DNA from: an uncultured Chitinophagaceae bacterium
GTDB lineage: Bacteria; Bacteroidota; Bacteroidia; Chitinophagales; Chitinophagaceae
Assembly: GCA_937897585.1 (NCBI GenBank)
Contig: CALCNY010000172.1
Span: forward strand, 1-15,303
Reading direction: 5' to 3'
Length of the DNA stretch: 15,303 nucleotides
Shown here: one piece after another, positions 13,777-15,303 of the stretch
How the letters are laid out: each line of letters starts with the position of its first letter
Numbering within the stretch: position 1 is the first letter of the stretch
Made by a program: the position numbers and the translations under genes
The notes under the pieces: model-generated
The model's database searches: none
What the model was told of the DNA's origin: nothing
What the model saw: the letters and a program-made list of their open reading frames with translations, nothing else

Positions 13777-14916
13777 TTATAATTTCTGCTGCATTTTTTC
13801 AACCATAGTTTTCTTCCAGCTTGCGAAATCACCCGCAATGATGTGAGCTCTTGCTTCACGAACCAACCATAAATAAAATGCCAGATTGTGAACACTCGCA
13901 ATCGTTAACCCAAGGAATTCTTTGGCTTTCAATAAATGTTTGAGATAAGCTTTTGAATAATAAGCACTCATAGCGCAATCGATAGTTTCATCAATTGGCG
14001 AAAAGTCGTGTTCCCATTTTTTATTGTCAATATTTATAATTCCATTTGCTGTAAACAACATGGCATTACGGCCGTTTCTTGTAGGCATTACGCAATCGAA
14101 CATATCGATGCCCATTTCAATACACTCCAAAATATTCCAAGGTGTACCAACACCCATTAAATAACGTGGTTTGTCTTCAGGTAAATGTTCACAACACAAA
14201 GCACATATTTCGTACATTTTTTCCGTTGGCTCTCCCACACTCAATCCTCCAATGGCATTACCCGTTGCATTTTTAGATGCTACATATTCGCAAGAAGCTT
14301 TTCTTAAATCATGATGAACACCACCTTGTACAATAGGAAATAAATTTTGAGTATATCCATATTTATCAGGCGTATTTGTAAACTGATTGAAACACCTGTC
14401 TAACCATCTGTTGGTAAGTTCCAAAGATTTTTTTGCATATTGATATTCGCTGGCACCCGGAGGACATTCATCAAAGGCCATAATGATATCCCCACCTATC
14501 GTGCGTTGTGTATCCATCACATTTTCGGGAGTAAATAAATGTTTGCTGCCATCGATATGAGATTGAAAAATCACACCTTCTTCTGTAATTTTTCTGCTAG
14601 CCGCCAAAGAAAAAACTTGAAAACCGCCACTATCGGTTAGTATAGGTTTATGCCAACCATTAAACTGATGTAAACCGCCTGCAGCTTCCAAGGTTTGCAA
14701 ACCCGGACGTAAATACAAATGATAAGTATTTCCCAAGATGATTTGAGCACCAACATCATTTATTAATTGTTGCTGCGAAACTGCCTTTACACTTCCCACC
14801 GTACCTACCGGCATAAAAATGGGAGTTTCAATTTCCCCGTGGTCTGTTTTTATTTTGCCCGCTCTTGCTTTTGAATGCAAGTCCTTCTTCTCCAGCGTAA
14901 ATGCTAATGCAGCCAT
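13777..14916 (-). CDS. tgt: tRNA-guanine transglycosylase (queuine tRNA-ribosyltransferase)
   Basis: A 379-residue enzyme that swaps guanine 34 in GUN-anticodon tRNAs for the preQ1 base during queuosine synthesis. Asp95 (TDSGGFQ), Asp149 (MAFDECPP) and nucleophile Asp274 (MFDCVMPTRNGR) match E. coli Asp89, Asp143 and Asp264. The structural zinc site is degenerate: the canonical CxCxxC reads I-D-C-A-M-S (312-317), leaving Cys314 and His343 (VHNL). I chose the ATG at 14914-14916 (MAALAFTLEKKDL). The frame opens seven codons earlier at 14937, but a perfect -7 promoter element (14935-14942) overlaps that point, so the longer start would lie upstream of the transcript. No other queuosine gene is in the window. 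Confidence 0.96.
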   Translation of the reverse strand: MAALAFTLEKKDLHSKARAGKIKTDHGEIETPIFMPVGTVGSVKAVSQQQLINDVGAQIILGNTYHLYLRPGLQTLEAAGGLHQFNGWHKPILTDSGGFQVFSLAASRKITEEGVIFQSHIDGSKHLFTPENVMDTQRTIGGDIIMAFDECPPGASEYQYAKKSLELTNRWLDRCFNQFTNTPDKYGYTQNLFPIVQGGVHHDLRKASCEYVASKNATGNAIGGLSVGEPTEKMYEICALCCEHLPEDKPRYLMGVGTPWNILECIEMGIDMFDCVMPTRNGRNAMLFTANGIINIDNKKWEHDFSPIDETIDCAMSAYYSKAYLKHLLKAKEFLGLTIASVHNLAFYLWLVREARAHIIAGDFASWKKTMVEKMQQKL

Positions 14917-14934
14917 AATTAATGATTCAGGATG

Positions 14935-14942
14935 CAAATATA
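14935..14942 (-). promoter_or_regulatory. Bacteroidota -7 element (TATATTTG) for tgt
   Basis: On the minus strand TATATTTG matches TAnnTTTG in full, 19 bases before the tgt ATG at 14916; this gives a leader of about 14 nt. A TTT lies about 19 bases upstream as a weak -33 element. This site rules out the alternative ATG at 14937. Confidence 0.6.
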
Positions 14943-14960
14943 AATTTTAAAAATGCTTTT

Positions 14961-15035
14961 AAATTAAAAAGTAAAAATTCAAAATTTTTAAAAACAAAAT
15001 CGGTTTTTTTACTTTTTACTTTTAATTTTTGATTT
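14961..15035. repeat. AT-rich inverted repeat upstream of tgt
   Basis: AAAAAGTAAAAA (14966-14977) pairs perfectly with TTTTTACTTTTT (15006-15017) over 12 bp; flanking A/T runs extend the similarity. The core is the same as in the repeats at 5741-5810 and 7676-7708, including AAAAATTCAAAA on one side. It is the first part of the 387-base gene-free stretch 14917-15303. Confidence 0.7.
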
Positions 15036-15071
15036 AATTCGACGCTGAATTCAATTCGATTTCTCACAAAA

Positions 15072-15225
15072 CGTTCCTATGGAACGAAAATACCTCTTAT
15101 TAACTTCTCGGGCTAAATACCAGATGTTCCTATGGAACATTCTGGCTAAAGAAATCTTTGCCTATTGTTTCCTTGCTTTAAACCAATTCGTGAATTCGTG
15201 GCTATCCCTTTCCCCGCAGGGGAAA
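15072..15225. repeat. Cluster of three short palindromes and an 8-bp tandem repeat (REP-like)
   Basis: CGTTCC-TAT-GGAACG (15072-15086); CCAG-ATGTTCC-TAT-GGAACAT-T-CTGG (15120-15145, 11-bp stem with one bulged base); and TTTCCCC-GCA-GGGGAAA (15209-15225). All have a 3-nt loop, and the first two share the GTTCCTATGGAAC core. Between the second and third lies AATTCGTG twice in tandem (15185-15200). GGCTAAA occurs at 15111-15117 and again at 15144-15150. No reading frame of note crosses the stretch. This looks like a repetitive extragenic palindrome cluster. Confidence 0.6.
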
Positions 15226-15274
15226 TAAAAATTATCTTCATCATTTTGATTTAATTATTTAAACTCAAATAATA

Positions 15275-15300
15275 AGTAATGTTACTAAAGCATATTTTTG
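15275..15300 (+). promoter_or_regulatory. Candidate promoter pointing out of the window, with a small palindrome upstream
   Basis: TATTTTTG (15293-15300) matches the -7 consensus TAnnTTTG on the plus strand, three bases before the window edge. AGTAA-TG-TTACT (15275-15286) is a small inverted repeat just upstream, at a position where an operator could sit. The gene it would serve is outside the window. No clear -33 TTG is present. Confidence 0.4.
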
Positions 15301-15303
15301 CAG

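Noticed and set aside
13710..13901. A minus-strand frame between tgt and the OmpA-type gene
   Set aside because: Out-of-frame reading of the tgt 3' end and the A/T-rich gap; no recognisable protein features.
14917..14937. Seven-codon N-terminal extension of Tgt
   Set aside because: The perfect -7 promoter element at 14935-14942 overlaps the first codon, so this start would not be transcribed from it.

Overview
The window comes from an AT-rich Bacteroidota chromosome, most likely a Chitinophagia/Sphingobacteriia-type lineage. The signs are a C-terminal type IX secretion sorting domain, a DUF4954 protein, TAnnTTTG-type -7 promoter elements, ribosomal proteins of Bacteroidota type (a degenerate zinc site in L36, a zinc-free S4, an L17 with an acidic tail), and start sites without strong Shine-Dalgarno sequences. 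The placement below phylum level is inference from how the sequences look, not from a search.

Layout. 1-224: intergenic, with a strong hairpin terminator (169-208). 225-2987 (-): a large secreted modular protein with a lamin-tail domain and a T9SS sorting domain. 3148-5274 (+): DUF4954 protein with beta-helix-like repeats, converging with only 5 bp between stops on aroQ (5280-5696, -). 5697-5887: an 18-bp-stem AT-rich inverted repeat and an eight-unit 9-bp tandem repeat that abuts the carA stop codon. 5888-6994 (-): carA. 7043-7071: terminator of the alpha-type ribosomal operon. 7097-10884 (-): infA-rpmJ-rpsM-rpsK-rpsD-rpoA-rplQ (listed in transcription order). rpmJ (10504-10620) is a 38-codon gene that is easily missed. 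10970-12508 (+): two tandem paralogous lipoproteins, each with its own promoter-like motif and terminator. 12589-13713 (-): OmpA-C-domain protein with an unusual N-terminal part. 13777-14916 (-): tgt. 14917-15303: a 387-base non-coding stretch with an AT-rich inverted repeat, three short palindromes, a tandem repeat and a promoter-like site facing out of the window.

How the genes relate. The core is housekeeping: translation initiation (IF-1), ribosome assembly (L36, S13, S11, S4, L17), transcription (RNA polymerase alpha), the shikimate step (AroQ), carbamoyl phosphate supply (CarA) and tRNA queuosine modification (Tgt). Around it lie envelope or secreted proteins typical of the phylum. No mobile element, CRISPR array, rRNA or tRNA is visible.

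The most interesting signals are small. Two structured gaps inside the ribosomal operon flank rpsK: one contains a terminator-shaped hairpin, the other two mutually exclusive hairpins just before rpsD, whose product S4 is the classic regulator of this operon. The OmpA-type protein seems to carry a retropepsin-like domain that has lost its catalytic Asp motif. There is a 9-bp VNTR in frame beyond carA, and several families of intergenic repeat.
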